Origin: Cytophagales bacterium
GTDB lineage: Bacteria; Bacteroidota; Bacteroidia; Cytophagales; UBA9547
Assembly (NCBI GenBank): GCA_025360395.1
Contig: JANYCH010000134.1
Coordinates: 1 to 20,366 of the forward strand
Reading direction: 5' to 3'
DNA length: 20,366 nucleotides
In this document: positions 7,330 through 14,516 of the stretch, in pieces
How positions within the stretch are numbered: position 1 is the first letter of the stretch
Layout: each line of letters begins with the position of its first letter
Notes under the pieces: generated by a model
What the model saw: only the letters and a program-made list of their open reading frames with translations
Databases searched by the model: none
What the model was told of the DNA's origin: nothing
Program-made: the position numbers and the translations under genes

Positions 7330-9951
7330 CTATTTGTTAAGATCTTCTTCCAATGCCTTTATTTTCGCTTCTGCATCTGCCTTTTTATTCAATTCGTTTT
7401 GAAGAATCTCTGGTTTGGCATTTTGTACAAACTTTTCATTGTCCAGTTTTTTATTTACTGAATCCAGAAAACCTTTTAAATAGCTCAACTCCTTTAATTT
7501 GTCCTCCATTTCCTTCGCCTGGTCCAGAAAACCTTCTGCAGGAATAAAAAACTCATCAGATTTAACCAGAAATGAAAGGCTGTTATCCTGCTTTTCATTT
7601 ACAAACCCGATTTCAGACACATTTGTTAATTTCTGGATGACCTTTCCAAATTTATTATAAATGGATTGATCTGCAGTTCTGATCTTTAACTGAATGGCTT
7701 CTTTGAGCGGAATTTGCTTGGTATTACGGATATTCCTGATTTCAGTTATGACCTCATATGCAATTGAAAACTGTTTCAGGACCTCAGCATCATACCATTT
7801 AGATTGTGGATAAGCTGAAACAATTACACAATCCATTGGATCACGTTCTTTGATTTCATGCCAGAGTTCTTCCGTGATAAAAGGAACGAAAGGATGAAGC
7901 AACTGAAGGATACGCTCGAAGATTTTTATTGTCTCTTTATAAACTTTTTCACTCGCCGGATGAGTATGTTCAGGCTTGATGATCTCCAGGTAGATTGAAC
8001 AGAAATCGTCCCAGACAAAATTATATACCAGGTTCAAGGCTTCTGACAACCGGAATTTATCAAAATGATCTTCCAATTCTGTCAAAACTGATTCAAACTG
8101 AGAATTGAACCATTCTATGGCCACAAGAGATTTTTGATCAGGCTCTGTATCAACTAATTCCCAACCTTTTATCAATCGGAAAGCATTCCAGATCTTATTG
8201 CTGAAATTCCTGCCCTGCTCACAGGATTTCTCATCAAATAACAGATCGTTCCCAGCAGGTGAACTAAAGAGCATCCCCGTTCTGACACCATCAGCCCCGT
8301 ATTTTTCTATCAACTCAATCGGATCAGGAGAGTTCCCCAAAGATTTGGACATTTTACGACCAGCCTTGTCCCTTACAATACCTGTCAGGTAAACATTCTT
8401 GAACGGCATTTCACCTTTGTACTCGTAACCGGCCATGATCATTCTGGCAACCCAAAAGAATAAAATTTCGGGCGCTGTCACCAAATCGTCTGTTGGGTAA
8501 TAGTACTTTATATCTTCATTTTCAGGGTCCTTGAAACCATCAAAAACAGAGATAGGCCATAACCAGGATGAAAACCAGGTATCCAGAACATCTTCGTCCT
8601 GACTTAAATCCTGCGTAGTGAGTATTGCGTATTTCGTATTGCGATGCGAAAGTTCCAACGCTTCTTCCTTGGATTTGGCTACTACAAAGGTTCCGTCTGG
8701 CAGGTAGTAAGCCGGGATCTGGTGTCCCCACCAAAGCTGGCGTGAAATGCACCAGTCTTTTACATTCTCTAACCAGTGCTTGTAGGTGTTCTTGAATTTG
8801 GCCGGATGTAGCTTCACATCATCGTTCATCACATGCTCTAATGCGGGCTTGGCCATTTCCTCCATTTTGCAAAACCATTGCGTGGAAATTCTTGGCTCAA
8901 TAACGGCATCGGTCCTTTCAGAACATCCTACTTTGTTCCTGATGTTTTCTATTTTCTGAATGAATCCTTTTTCCTTCAGGTCAATTGCAATTTTCTTTCT
9001 TGCTACAAACCTGTCCAGTCCTTCATAAGCACCCCCGTTTTTATTCAAGGTGGCGTTTTCATTGAAAATATCAATGATCTCAAGATTGTGTTTCAGGCCA
9101 AGGTTATAATCGTTGATATCATGCGCAGGTGTCACTTTCAGACAACCGGTTCCAAACTCCTTGTCAACATACGCGTCTTTTATGATGGGTATGTATTTAT
9201 TTGAGAAAGGGATCAAAACCTTTTTACCCACCAGGTGCTGGTATCTTTCGTCCTCAGGATTTACGCAGATAGCTGAATCGGCCAGGATAGTTTCCGGCCT
9301 GGTGGTGGCTATTGTTAGAAATTCTTCCGAATTCTCAATCGGATAATTGATATAGAACAGTTGAGAATCAACTTCTTTGTGATTTACTTCTTCATCAGAA
9401 ACGGCTGTAAGTCCAACCGGGTCCCAGTTTACCATCCGGGCACCACGGTAAATCAGGCCCTTTTTATAAAGGTCAACAAAAACATCTATGACGGCTTCCG
9501 ACAATTCTTTTTCCATCGTAAACCTCGTGCGTGACCAGTCGCAGGAAGCACCGAGTTTCTTTAATTGCTCAAGGATAATTCCGCCGTATTTTTCTTTCCA
9601 CTCCCAGGCATAGCCCAGGAAATCATCTCTAGTAAGGTCCTTTTTGCTGATGCCCCTTTCTTTGAGCATGGCCACTACTTTGGCTTCTGTCGCAATGGAG
9701 GCATGATCCGTGCCGGGAACCCAGCAAGCTTCTTTGCCAAGCATCCTTGCCCTGCGTACCAATATATCCTGAACAGTATTGTTCAACATGTGTCCCATGT
9801 GTAAAACTCCTGTAACATTAGGAGGAGGGATCACAACAGTGTAAGGCTTTTTATTTTTATCAGGTTTGGAGTTGAAAAAACCCTTTTCTAACCAGTAGCT
9901 ATACCATTTATTTTCCACATCCTGTGGACTGTACGTTTTTGAAATCGACAT
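7330..9951 (-). CDS. valS: Valyl-tRNA synthetase
   Basis: ValS charges tRNA-Val with valine in the cytoplasm and edits misloaded threonine. The 873-residue length is normal. The class I signatures are present: HMGH at residues 51-54, within PPPNVTGVLHMGHMLNNT, and KMSKS at 533-537. The editing (CP1) domain lies between them, with TTRPETILAD and GTGCLKVTPAHD visible. The anticodon-binding domain follows, and the last 60 or so residues form the charged coiled-coil arm typical of ValS. It is the first gene of a six-gene minus-strand run. Near residues 434-446 the DNA has a microrepeat texture (8612-8648) that is still in frame. Confidence 0.98.
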   Translation of the reverse strand: MSISKTYSPQDVENKWYSYWLEKGFFNSKPDKNKKPYTVVIPPPNVTGVLHMGHMLNNTVQDILVRRARMLGKEACWVPGTDHASIATEAKVVAMLKERGISKKDLTRDDFLGYAWEWKEKYGGIILEQLKKLGASCDWSRTRFTMEKELSEAVIDVFVDLYKKGLIYRGARMVNWDPVGLTAVSDEEVNHKEVDSQLFYINYPIENSEEFLTIATTRPETILADSAICVNPEDERYQHLVGKKVLIPFSNKYIPIIKDAYVDKEFGTGCLKVTPAHDINDYNLGLKHNLEIIDIFNENATLNKNGGAYEGLDRFVARKKIAIDLKEKGFIQKIENIRNKVGCSERTDAVIEPRISTQWFCKMEEMAKPALEHVMNDDVKLHPAKFKNTYKHWLENVKDWCISRQLWWGHQIPAYYLPDGTFVVAKSKEEALELSHRNTKYAILTTQDLSQDEDVLDTWFSSWLWPISVFDGFKDPENEDIKYYYPTDDLVTAPEILFFWVARMIMAGYEYKGEMPFKNVYLTGIVRDKAGRKMSKSLGNSPDPIELIEKYGADGVRTGMLFSSPAGNDLLFDEKSCEQGRNFSNKIWNAFRLIKGWELVDTEPDQKSLVAIEWFNSQFESVLTELEDHFDKFRLSEALNLVYNFVWDDFCSIYLEIIKPEHTHPASEKVYKETIKIFERILQLLHPFVPFITEELWHEIKERDPMDCVIVSAYPQSKWYDAEVLKQFSIAYEVITEIRNIRNTKQIPLKEAIQLKIRTADQSIYNKFGKVIQKLTNVSEIGFVNEKQDNSLSFLVKSDEFFIPAEGFLDQAKEMEDKLKELSYLKGFLDSVNKKLDNEKFVQNAKPEILQNELNKKADAEAKIKALEEDLNK

Positions 9952-9968
9952 AAGATTTAAATGCGCTG

Positions 9969-9999
9969 CAAAATAGGGGAAAAATTCGTGAGATTCGAA
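9969..9999 (-). promoter_or_regulatory. Possible promoter for valS operon (weak match)
   Basis: On the minus strand TTCG (9999-9996) and TATTTTG (9975-9969) are 20 bases apart, close to but not matching the TTTG / TAnnTTTG consensus: one base differs in the first box and one is missing in the second. Its position, just upstream of the valS ATG at 9951 and downstream of a strong hairpin, suits a promoter, but the match is imperfect. Confidence 0.3.
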
Positions 10000-10023
10000 C
10001 TACGGAGTGTATTGAAGCACGAA

Positions 10024-10058
10024 TGAGTGGCGGTCCGGAAGGCATGGACCACCACTCA
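10024..10058 (-). repeat. Strong intergenic hairpin between ctpA and valS
   Basis: Arms 10024-10036 and 10046-10058 pair over 13 bases around a 9-base loop. On the minus strand the only non-Watson-Crick pair is a G-U, so the minus-strand RNA, the one transcribed here, pairs without a break. It starts 23 bases after the ctpA stop. There is no T-run behind it on either strand, so it is not a textbook intrinsic terminator. It could instead be a 3'-end stabilising or processing hairpin, a weak terminator, or a copy of a dispersed palindromic repeat. A separate 7-bp inverted repeat (9984-9990 with 10018-10024) lies beside it. Confidence 0.6.
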
Positions 10059-10080
10059 AATTTAAAGTGATTGGAATGAT

Positions 10081-11742
10081 TTACTTTGTTCCTTTCAGGA
10101 TCTTGTTGTAATCATCCATGTTAGCAAAAAGGCGCAAGGCTTCTTTGACATCTACATCATGGTTAAAGGAATATTCGATGTTTCCTTTGTGAAGGTAATA
10201 TCTTGAAACTATGTCGCTTTCAAGAACTTGTTTAATTTCATCTTTAAATTTCAAAACATCCTTATCCTTGTCGTGCTGGATTTCCTTTTTAAGAGCATCT
10301 ATCTTATCCTTTACGCTGTCATAGAATTTTTCCTTTTTCGCATTCTTTATCAGATCGTCAATATTGCCTTCTACTTTTGTCGCATAATCATAGTCCTTGC
10401 CTTTCAGGTATTCGAGGAATTTGTTGTACTCTTCGTCAGAGATTTTAAATTCTTTGGCAGGAGCTATGGTTTTATGTTCAGAAGCATAAATAGTAGCGTA
10501 ATCGAATATCAGTGATTTTTCTCCCAGACTGTTGGTAATAGGGGCGAAATTCAATCTTTCAAGTTCTACATCGGGCGTAATTCCTCCACCGTCATAAACC
10601 TTTCTTTGGTTGCCTGTTTTGAATTCTTTGCGAAGCGAATCTGCAAATTTGCTTACGGTACCATCCTCTTTGCGGTGCGAATAATCAATTGCCTGAATAC
10701 AACGTCCACTTGGAATATAATATTTAGCAGTGGTTATTTTTAACTGAGAATTGTATGATAATGGTCTGGTAGCCTGCACCAGTCCTTTGCCAAAAGTACG
10801 CTGCCCTATTAAAACACCTCTGTCATAATCCTGGATCACACCAGCCACAATTTCAGAAGCAGAAGCACTTCTTGAGCTAGTAAGCACAACCAATGGCATC
10901 TCAGTATCAAAAGGAGCATCAAGTGACATGTATACTTTGTTCCACTCGGAGACTTTTCCTTTGGTACTTACTATTTCCTTGTCCTTTTGAATAAATATAT
11001 TTGAAATGGCAATGGCTTCGTTTAACAAGCCTCCCGGATTATCTCTCAGGTCAAAAACCAATTTTTTTGCTCCCTGCTCCTTTAATTTCTGAAGAGCACT
11101 TTTAATGTCCTTAGATGCTGAGGCTGTAAAGTCAGTCAGGTGAATGTATCCAACCTCGTTGTTAAGCATTCCATAATAAGGAACATTCTCTACTTTGATT
11201 TTTTCACGTTTGAGCTGAACAACCATTTTGTCCTTTACTCCGTGCCTTTTAACGGTTACGTTTACTTCTGTACCGGCTGCGCCTTTTAAAAGTTTGCTTA
11301 CCTCATTGGTGTTCTTGTCTTTCAGGTCCACACCGTCCACTTCAAGAAGTTCATCCCCTATTTTCAATCCGGCCTTGTGGGCAGGAAAGTTTTCATAAGG
11401 CATGAGAATAATGGTTTTGGTGTTCTTCTTTCCAATTACGGCCCCAATTCCGCCGTATTGACCGGTAGTGATGGTCCGGTAATCTTCAATCTCATCCTCA
11501 GGAATGTAGTTCGTATAGGGGTCCAGGGACTCCAGCATGGCATCTATCCCTGTTTTGATGAACTTGTTAGGTTCAACTTCATCAACATAAAAAGAATTTA
11601 CTTCTTTGAATAAGGTCGCGAAAATGTCAAGGTTCTTGGCAATTTCGAAATATTTATCGTTGGCATTTGTGAATGAAAAAAGTGCACTGATGGAGATGAT
11701 AATACCTCCGATGGCAATCCATCTAGTCTTTTTGCTGGTCAT
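10081..11742 (-). CDS. ctpA: C-terminal processing peptidase, S41 family
   Basis: This 553-residue periplasmic serine protease of the CtpA/Prc type cuts proteins near their C-termini. It has an N-terminal membrane segment (about residues 8-26), a PDZ domain (about 95-180, with YGGIGAVIG and AGLKIGDELLEVDG), and an S41 catalytic domain. The Ser-Lys pair is Ser294 in SASASE and Lys319 in FGKG, 25 residues apart as in characterised members. The protein extends well beyond the catalytic core with a lysine-rich C-terminal region (about 430-553). The start at ATG 11742 lies inside rnpA, a 20-base overlap, so its translation is likely coupled to rnpA. It ends the rpmH-rnpA-ctpA unit. Confidence 0.95.
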   Translation of the reverse strand: MTSKKTRWIAIGGIIISISALFSFTNANDKYFEIAKNLDIFATLFKEVNSFYVDEVEPNKFIKTGIDAMLESLDPYTNYIPEDEIEDYRTITTGQYGGIGAVIGKKNTKTIILMPYENFPAHKAGLKIGDELLEVDGVDLKDKNTNEVSKLLKGAAGTEVNVTVKRHGVKDKMVVQLKREKIKVENVPYYGMLNNEVGYIHLTDFTASASKDIKSALQKLKEQGAKKLVFDLRDNPGGLLNEAIAISNIFIQKDKEIVSTKGKVSEWNKVYMSLDAPFDTEMPLVVLTSSRSASASEIVAGVIQDYDRGVLIGQRTFGKGLVQATRPLSYNSQLKITTAKYYIPSGRCIQAIDYSHRKEDGTVSKFADSLRKEFKTGNQRKVYDGGGITPDVELERLNFAPITNSLGEKSLIFDYATIYASEHKTIAPAKEFKISDEEYNKFLEYLKGKDYDYATKVEGNIDDLIKNAKKEKFYDSVKDKIDALKKEIQHDKDKDVLKFKDEIKQVLESDIVSRYYLHKGNIEYSFNHDVDVKEALRLFANMDDYNKILKGTK

Positions 11743-12123
11743 GTGAAAGAGAAAGCTTTTCCGTTAAACGTTTTAATCCTGAAATTAGTTTTTCTTCTAT
11801 GAAATGAAAATCGTGTATTTCTTTGGCAGAATAAATATGTGCAATGTAAAGCTGATTACCAAAGGAATTTAACAAATGCTGATGAAGCCTGAAAGCTTCA
11901 CGCATGCGTCTTTTAATTAAATTGCGATCGGTGGCTTTTTTGAAATTCCGTTTACTGACTGAAAACAAGACCTGGTGACCCAACAAAGAGGATTCGGGAA
12001 CCTTAAAGTACTGGAAACGGATTGGATGGATAAAAATATGTGAGCCTTTCGAGAAAACAAGGTCTATGCGACTTTTTCCCGAAAGGCTTGAGGAACGACT
12101 TAGTTTTTTTTTATATCAGCCAT
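11723..12123 (-). CDS. rnpA: Ribonuclease P protein component, apparently needing a -1 frameshift
   Basis: RnpA is the protein partner of the RNase P ribozyme, which matures tRNA 5' ends. The signature SKRNFKKATDRNLIKRRMRE is clear, and the C-terminus is normal. The full-length frame runs from 12103 to 11723 and encodes the expected N-terminal part (RIDLVFSKGSHIFIHPIRF), but has no ATG, GTG or TTG before a TTG at 11986, which would remove about 45 conserved residues. Upstream, ATG 12123-12121 overlaps the rpmH stop (TAATG) and reads MADIKKN, then TAA at 12102-12100. A -1 slip on A AAA AAC (12109-12103), or one extra A in the nine-A run, joins the two into a protein of 133 residues. I annotate the joined gene. 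The alternatives are a one-base sequence error, a real mutation, or an unusual start codon. Confidence 0.85.
12043..12112 (-). promoter_or_regulatory. Candidate -1 frameshift signal in rnpA: A9 run with in-phase A AAA AAC, stop and downstream stem
   Basis: On the minus strand nine A (12112-12104) are followed by C, so the heptamer A AAA AAC occupies 12109-12103 in the exact X XXY YYZ phase of the upstream ATG frame. TAA follows immediately (12102-12100). After a 14-base spacer a perfect 9-bp stem forms between 12088-12080 and 12051-12043 with a 28-base loop. Known bacterial -1 sites pair such a heptamer with a stem, usually 5-9 bases away, so this spacer is long. Runs of nine A can also cause RNA polymerase slippage. 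The layout is seen directly; function is inferred. Confidence 0.5.
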
Positions 12124-12281
12124 TACGCTTTGTGACGTTTCTCGCTAGAAACAGAAAGTTTTTTTCTGCCTTTAGCACGCCTTGTTCTTATAACCCTGCG
12201 GCCGCTTGGAGTTGACATACGCTCACGGAAACCATGTTTGTTTCTTCTTTTGCGATTTGAGGGTTGAAATGTCCTTTTCAT
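12123..12281 (-). CDS. rpmH: 50S ribosomal protein L34
   Basis: This 52-residue, very basic protein of the large ribosomal subunit matches L34 along its whole length: MKRTFQPSNRKRRNKHGFRE at the N-terminus, then MSTPSGRRV and RRAKGRKKLSV. The start is the ATG at 12281, directly before KRTFQPS, rather than in-frame codons upstream. It leads the rpmH-rnpA-ctpA unit, and its stop overlaps the ATG of rnpA (TAATG). The rpmH-rnpA order is conserved across bacteria. It is followed here by ctpA, with no yidD or yidC next to rnpA. Confidence 0.97.
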   Translation of the reverse strand: MKRTFQPSNRKRRNKHGFRERMSTPSGRRVIRTRRAKGRKKLSVSSEKRHKA

Positions 12282-12305
12282 TACCTTAAAATTGGATTGG
12301 GGGTG

Positions 12306-12337
12306 CAAATATATGTGAAGTGCACCAATACTCCAAA
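12306..12337 (-). promoter_or_regulatory. Bacteroidota-type promoter for rpmH-rnpA-ctpA, with overlapping inverted repeat
   Basis: On the minus strand TTTG (12337-12334), a 20-base spacer and TATATTTG (12313-12306) match the TTTG / TAnnTTTG consensus. Transcription would begin near 12299, about 18 bases before the rpmH ATG. An inverted repeat GGTGCA / TGCACC (12302-12307 and 12321-12326) sits inside the promoter, with outer ATTGG and CCAAT arms extending it. It could be an operator or a hairpin at the transcript start. Confidence 0.55.
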
Positions 12338-12358
12338 ATATATTTTAAAATGTTGGAG

Positions 12359-12540
12359 AAGAGAGGGTGTAAGTGTAATGGCGTATTGGTAATGGCATTA
12401 AAAACATTTAACCCTCTTAAAAGAAATAAAAAAGGTAATGTTTACTCAGAATTATTATTTTTAGCCTTTCCAATTACTCATACTGTTTGAAATTAATCCT
12501 ACTCCCTTAAGCTATTACTCATCACCTAAAAGCCATTACC
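12359..12540. repeat. Intergenic cluster of short repeats between rpmH and the prenyltransferase gene
   Basis: The 270-base divergent gap holds no convincing gene. It contains TAATGGC twice in direct orientation (12376-12382 and 12390-12396), an inverted copy GCCATTACC (12532-12540) that pairs with GGTAATGGC (12388-12396), a 7-bp inverted repeat AGAGGGT / ACCCTCT (12362-12368 and 12411-12417), and several ATTACTCAT-like words between about 12470 and 12545. No clear TTTG / TAnnTTTG promoter for the plus-strand pair was found. Confidence 0.4.
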
Positions 12541-12551
12541 CCTCAGCCCTC

Positions 12552-13406
12552 ATGATTACCAGGAACAACCTTATCCTCCTCAGATTTCATTTTTCTCTGT
12601 TTCTATTACCTGTCTTTTTGTTTTCCATCAGTCAGGTCGAAGATTTGAATGTGCTCAATGCCTGGACCATGTTTTTTGTTTTGCACTTTTTGGTTTACCC
12701 GGCCAGTAATGGATACAATAGTTATATGGACAGGGATGAAACGCCTATTGGTGGACTCAAAAACCCGCCTAAAGGTGATATTGGTTTGTTTTACCTTACT
12801 ATTATGCTGGATGTTGTAGCCTGTGTAATTTCTTTCTATGTCAGCTGGGAGACATTCCTATTTATTCTGGCTTATATCTTTGCATCAAGGGCTTATAGCT
12901 ACAGAGGGATCCGCCTGAAGAAATATCCTTTCATTGGTTTTTTCACAGTTGCATTCTTTCAGGGCGCTTTCACTTACCTGATGACATATTACAGCACATC
13001 AAATCAACCAGTTCTGGAAAATCACCTATGTGCGATGATTGCAAGCAGTTTATTAATAGGTGGAATTTACCCCATGACACAGATCTACCAGCATGAAGCG
13101 GACCTGAAAGATGGAGTAGTGACTTTGAGCTATAAACTTGGTTATATAGGAACATTTCTTTTTTGTTCTATATCTTTCACTTTGGCAATGGTTTTTATGT
13201 TTATACATTTTTATTTTAAAAATAATTTGAACAGTTTCTGGGCTATTCAGGTTTTGTCTTCACCAGTAGTTGTATACTTTTTTTATTGGTTTGTTAAAGT
13301 TTATAAAGATTCATCAAAAGCTAACTTTGAGAATACAATGAGATTGAACCTTATATCTTCTTTGTGCCTGAATATTTGCTTTTTATATTTGATAATCAGG
13401 AAATAA
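12552..13406 (+). CDS. UbiA-type membrane prenyltransferase
   Basis: This 284-residue protein is almost entirely membrane helices, about eight or nine, as expected for intramembrane aromatic prenyltransferases that transfer a polyprenyl chain onto an acceptor ring. The first Asp-rich loop reads NGYNSYMDRDETPIGG (residues 53-68), a variant of NxxxDxxxD with Asp60 and Asp62. The second reads QHEADLKDG (180-188) with Asp184 and Asp187. YSYRGIRLKKYP between them is typical. The ATG at 12552 gives an N-terminus that leads directly into helix 1. One base separates its stop from the type III polyketide synthase, so the pair form an operon, and the polyketide product is the natural candidate acceptor. 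It is not one of the quinone-pathway UbiA/MenA enzymes by context, but that cannot be excluded. Confidence 0.8.
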   Translation: MITRNNLILLRFHFSLFLLPVFLFSISQVEDLNVLNAWTMFFVLHFLVYPASNGYNSYMDRDETPIGGLKNPPKGDIGLFYLTIMLDVVACVISFYVSWETFLFILAYIFASRAYSYRGIRLKKYPFIGFFTVAFFQGAFTYLMTYYSTSNQPVLENHLCAMIASSLLIGGIYPMTQIYQHEADLKDGVVTLSYKLGYIGTFLFCSISFTLAMVFMFIHFYFKNNLNSFWAIQVLSSPVVVYFFYWFVKVYKDSSKANFENTMRLNLISSLCLNICFLYLIIRK

Positions 13407-13407
13407 A

Positions 13408-14496
13408 ATGTCTAAAATTGTTTCTATTGCCAGTCAACCGGCACCACACCAATATGCGCAAAAGGAAATTTTTTCCTACATGCTGAATAAAGTTGGTTGG
13501 AATGAAACCGAAGAGAGAAAAATAAATTATTTGTACGATAGATCGGGTATTTCCAAAAGACAATCTGTTTTACCCGATTTCTTGCCTGATAACCTTTCTA
13601 TATTATATAAAACCAATGATGCGCCAAGTGTGCAGCAAAGGTTAAGTATATTTAATATGCAGGCGCTTCCGCTTGCTTCAAAAGCAGCTTTAAAATGCCT
13701 TGTTAATATTACGAATGTCGAAAGTATAACGCACCTGATTACTGTCTCCTGTACAGGAATGTCGGCTCCGGGCTTAGATATAGAGTTAATTAAATCTTTA
13801 GGCTTATCGTCCTCAATTGATAGAAGTTCAGTGAATTTTATGGGATGTTATGCTGCAATCCATGCCTTAAAGCAAGCACATTACATCGCAAGCTCGAGAC
13901 CGGAATCTATAATCCTTATTGTAAGTGTGGAACTTTGTACATTACATTTCCAGGATTTGAATGATGAGGATAATACACTTGCCAATATGCTTTTCGCAGA
14001 TGGGGCTGCGGCAGTGTTAATTACTTCCGATGATATTCTTCTTCATCAGGAAAAGAAAGCACTAAAAATCAATCACTTTCATTCTGATTTATTGTTTACT
14101 GGCGAAAGTGACATGTCCTGGAGTATTTCTGATATAGGATTTCAAATGACTTTGAGTGCCTATGTTCCAAAAGTCATTTCGGCAGATATAAAAATGCACT
14201 TTCAGAGATTATTGGATAAGGATTTACTTGACAAAGAACAAATTAGATTTTGGGCTATCCATCCGGGGGGAAGGGCAATTCTGGAAGCAGTAACCCAGCA
14301 AATGGAAATTTCTGAAACTCAAATGCGTGCTTCCTACCAGGTTTTAAAGGAACATGGAAATATGTCTTCAGCCACAATATTGTTCGTGCTTGAAGAAATA
14401 TTGAAAAATGATTTGCCGAGTGAAGGCGACAGAACAGTTGCAACTGCCTTCGGTCCTGGTTTGACGGTGGAGTCTGTTTTGCTGAGTGCTATTTAG
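13408..14496 (+). CDS. Type III polyketide synthase (chalcone synthase-like)
   Basis: This 362-residue homodimeric-type enzyme would condense malonyl-CoA units onto an acyl-CoA starter without an acyl carrier protein. The Cys-His-Asn triad is visible: Cys147 in NFMGCYAAIHALKQA, His285 in WAIHPGGRAILEAV, and Asn318 in EHGNMSSATILFVLE. VSCTGMSAPGLD (114-124) and GPGLTVES near the C-terminus are further family marks. Length is close to bacterial alkylpyrone and alkylresorcinol synthases, but starter and product cannot be read from sequence. It follows the prenyltransferase with a one-base gap. No methyltransferase or oxidoreductase is next to it: the following gene is on the other strand. Confidence 0.93.
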   Translation: MSKIVSIASQPAPHQYAQKEIFSYMLNKVGWNETEERKINYLYDRSGISKRQSVLPDFLPDNLSILYKTNDAPSVQQRLSIFNMQALPLASKAALKCLVNITNVESITHLITVSCTGMSAPGLDIELIKSLGLSSSIDRSSVNFMGCYAAIHALKQAHYIASSRPESIILIVSVELCTLHFQDLNDEDNTLANMLFADGAAAVLITSDDILLHQEKKALKINHFHSDLLFTGESDMSWSISDIGFQMTLSAYVPKVISADIKMHFQRLLDKDLLDKEQIRFWAIHPGGRAILEAVTQQMEISETQMRASYQVLKEHGNMSSATILFVLEEILKNDLPSEGDRTVATAFGPGLTVESVLLSAI

Positions 14497-14516
14497 GCGA
14501 AAAGTAACGGTTTGCA

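Noticed and set aside
9984..10005. TTCGAATC word resembling a tRNA T-loop near the valS promoter (minus strand)
   Set aside because: The flanking bases do not form a proper T-stem, and no acceptor, anticodon or D arm is found around it.
11723..11986. An 87-residue RnpA starting at TTG 11986
   Set aside because: It would lack about 45 residues that are in frame upstream and look like RnpA, so a truncated start is not credible.
14497..14516. Terminator between the convergent polyketide synthase and DUF502 genes
   Set aside because: Only 20 bases with short TGCA-type repeats and no T-run; too weak to call.
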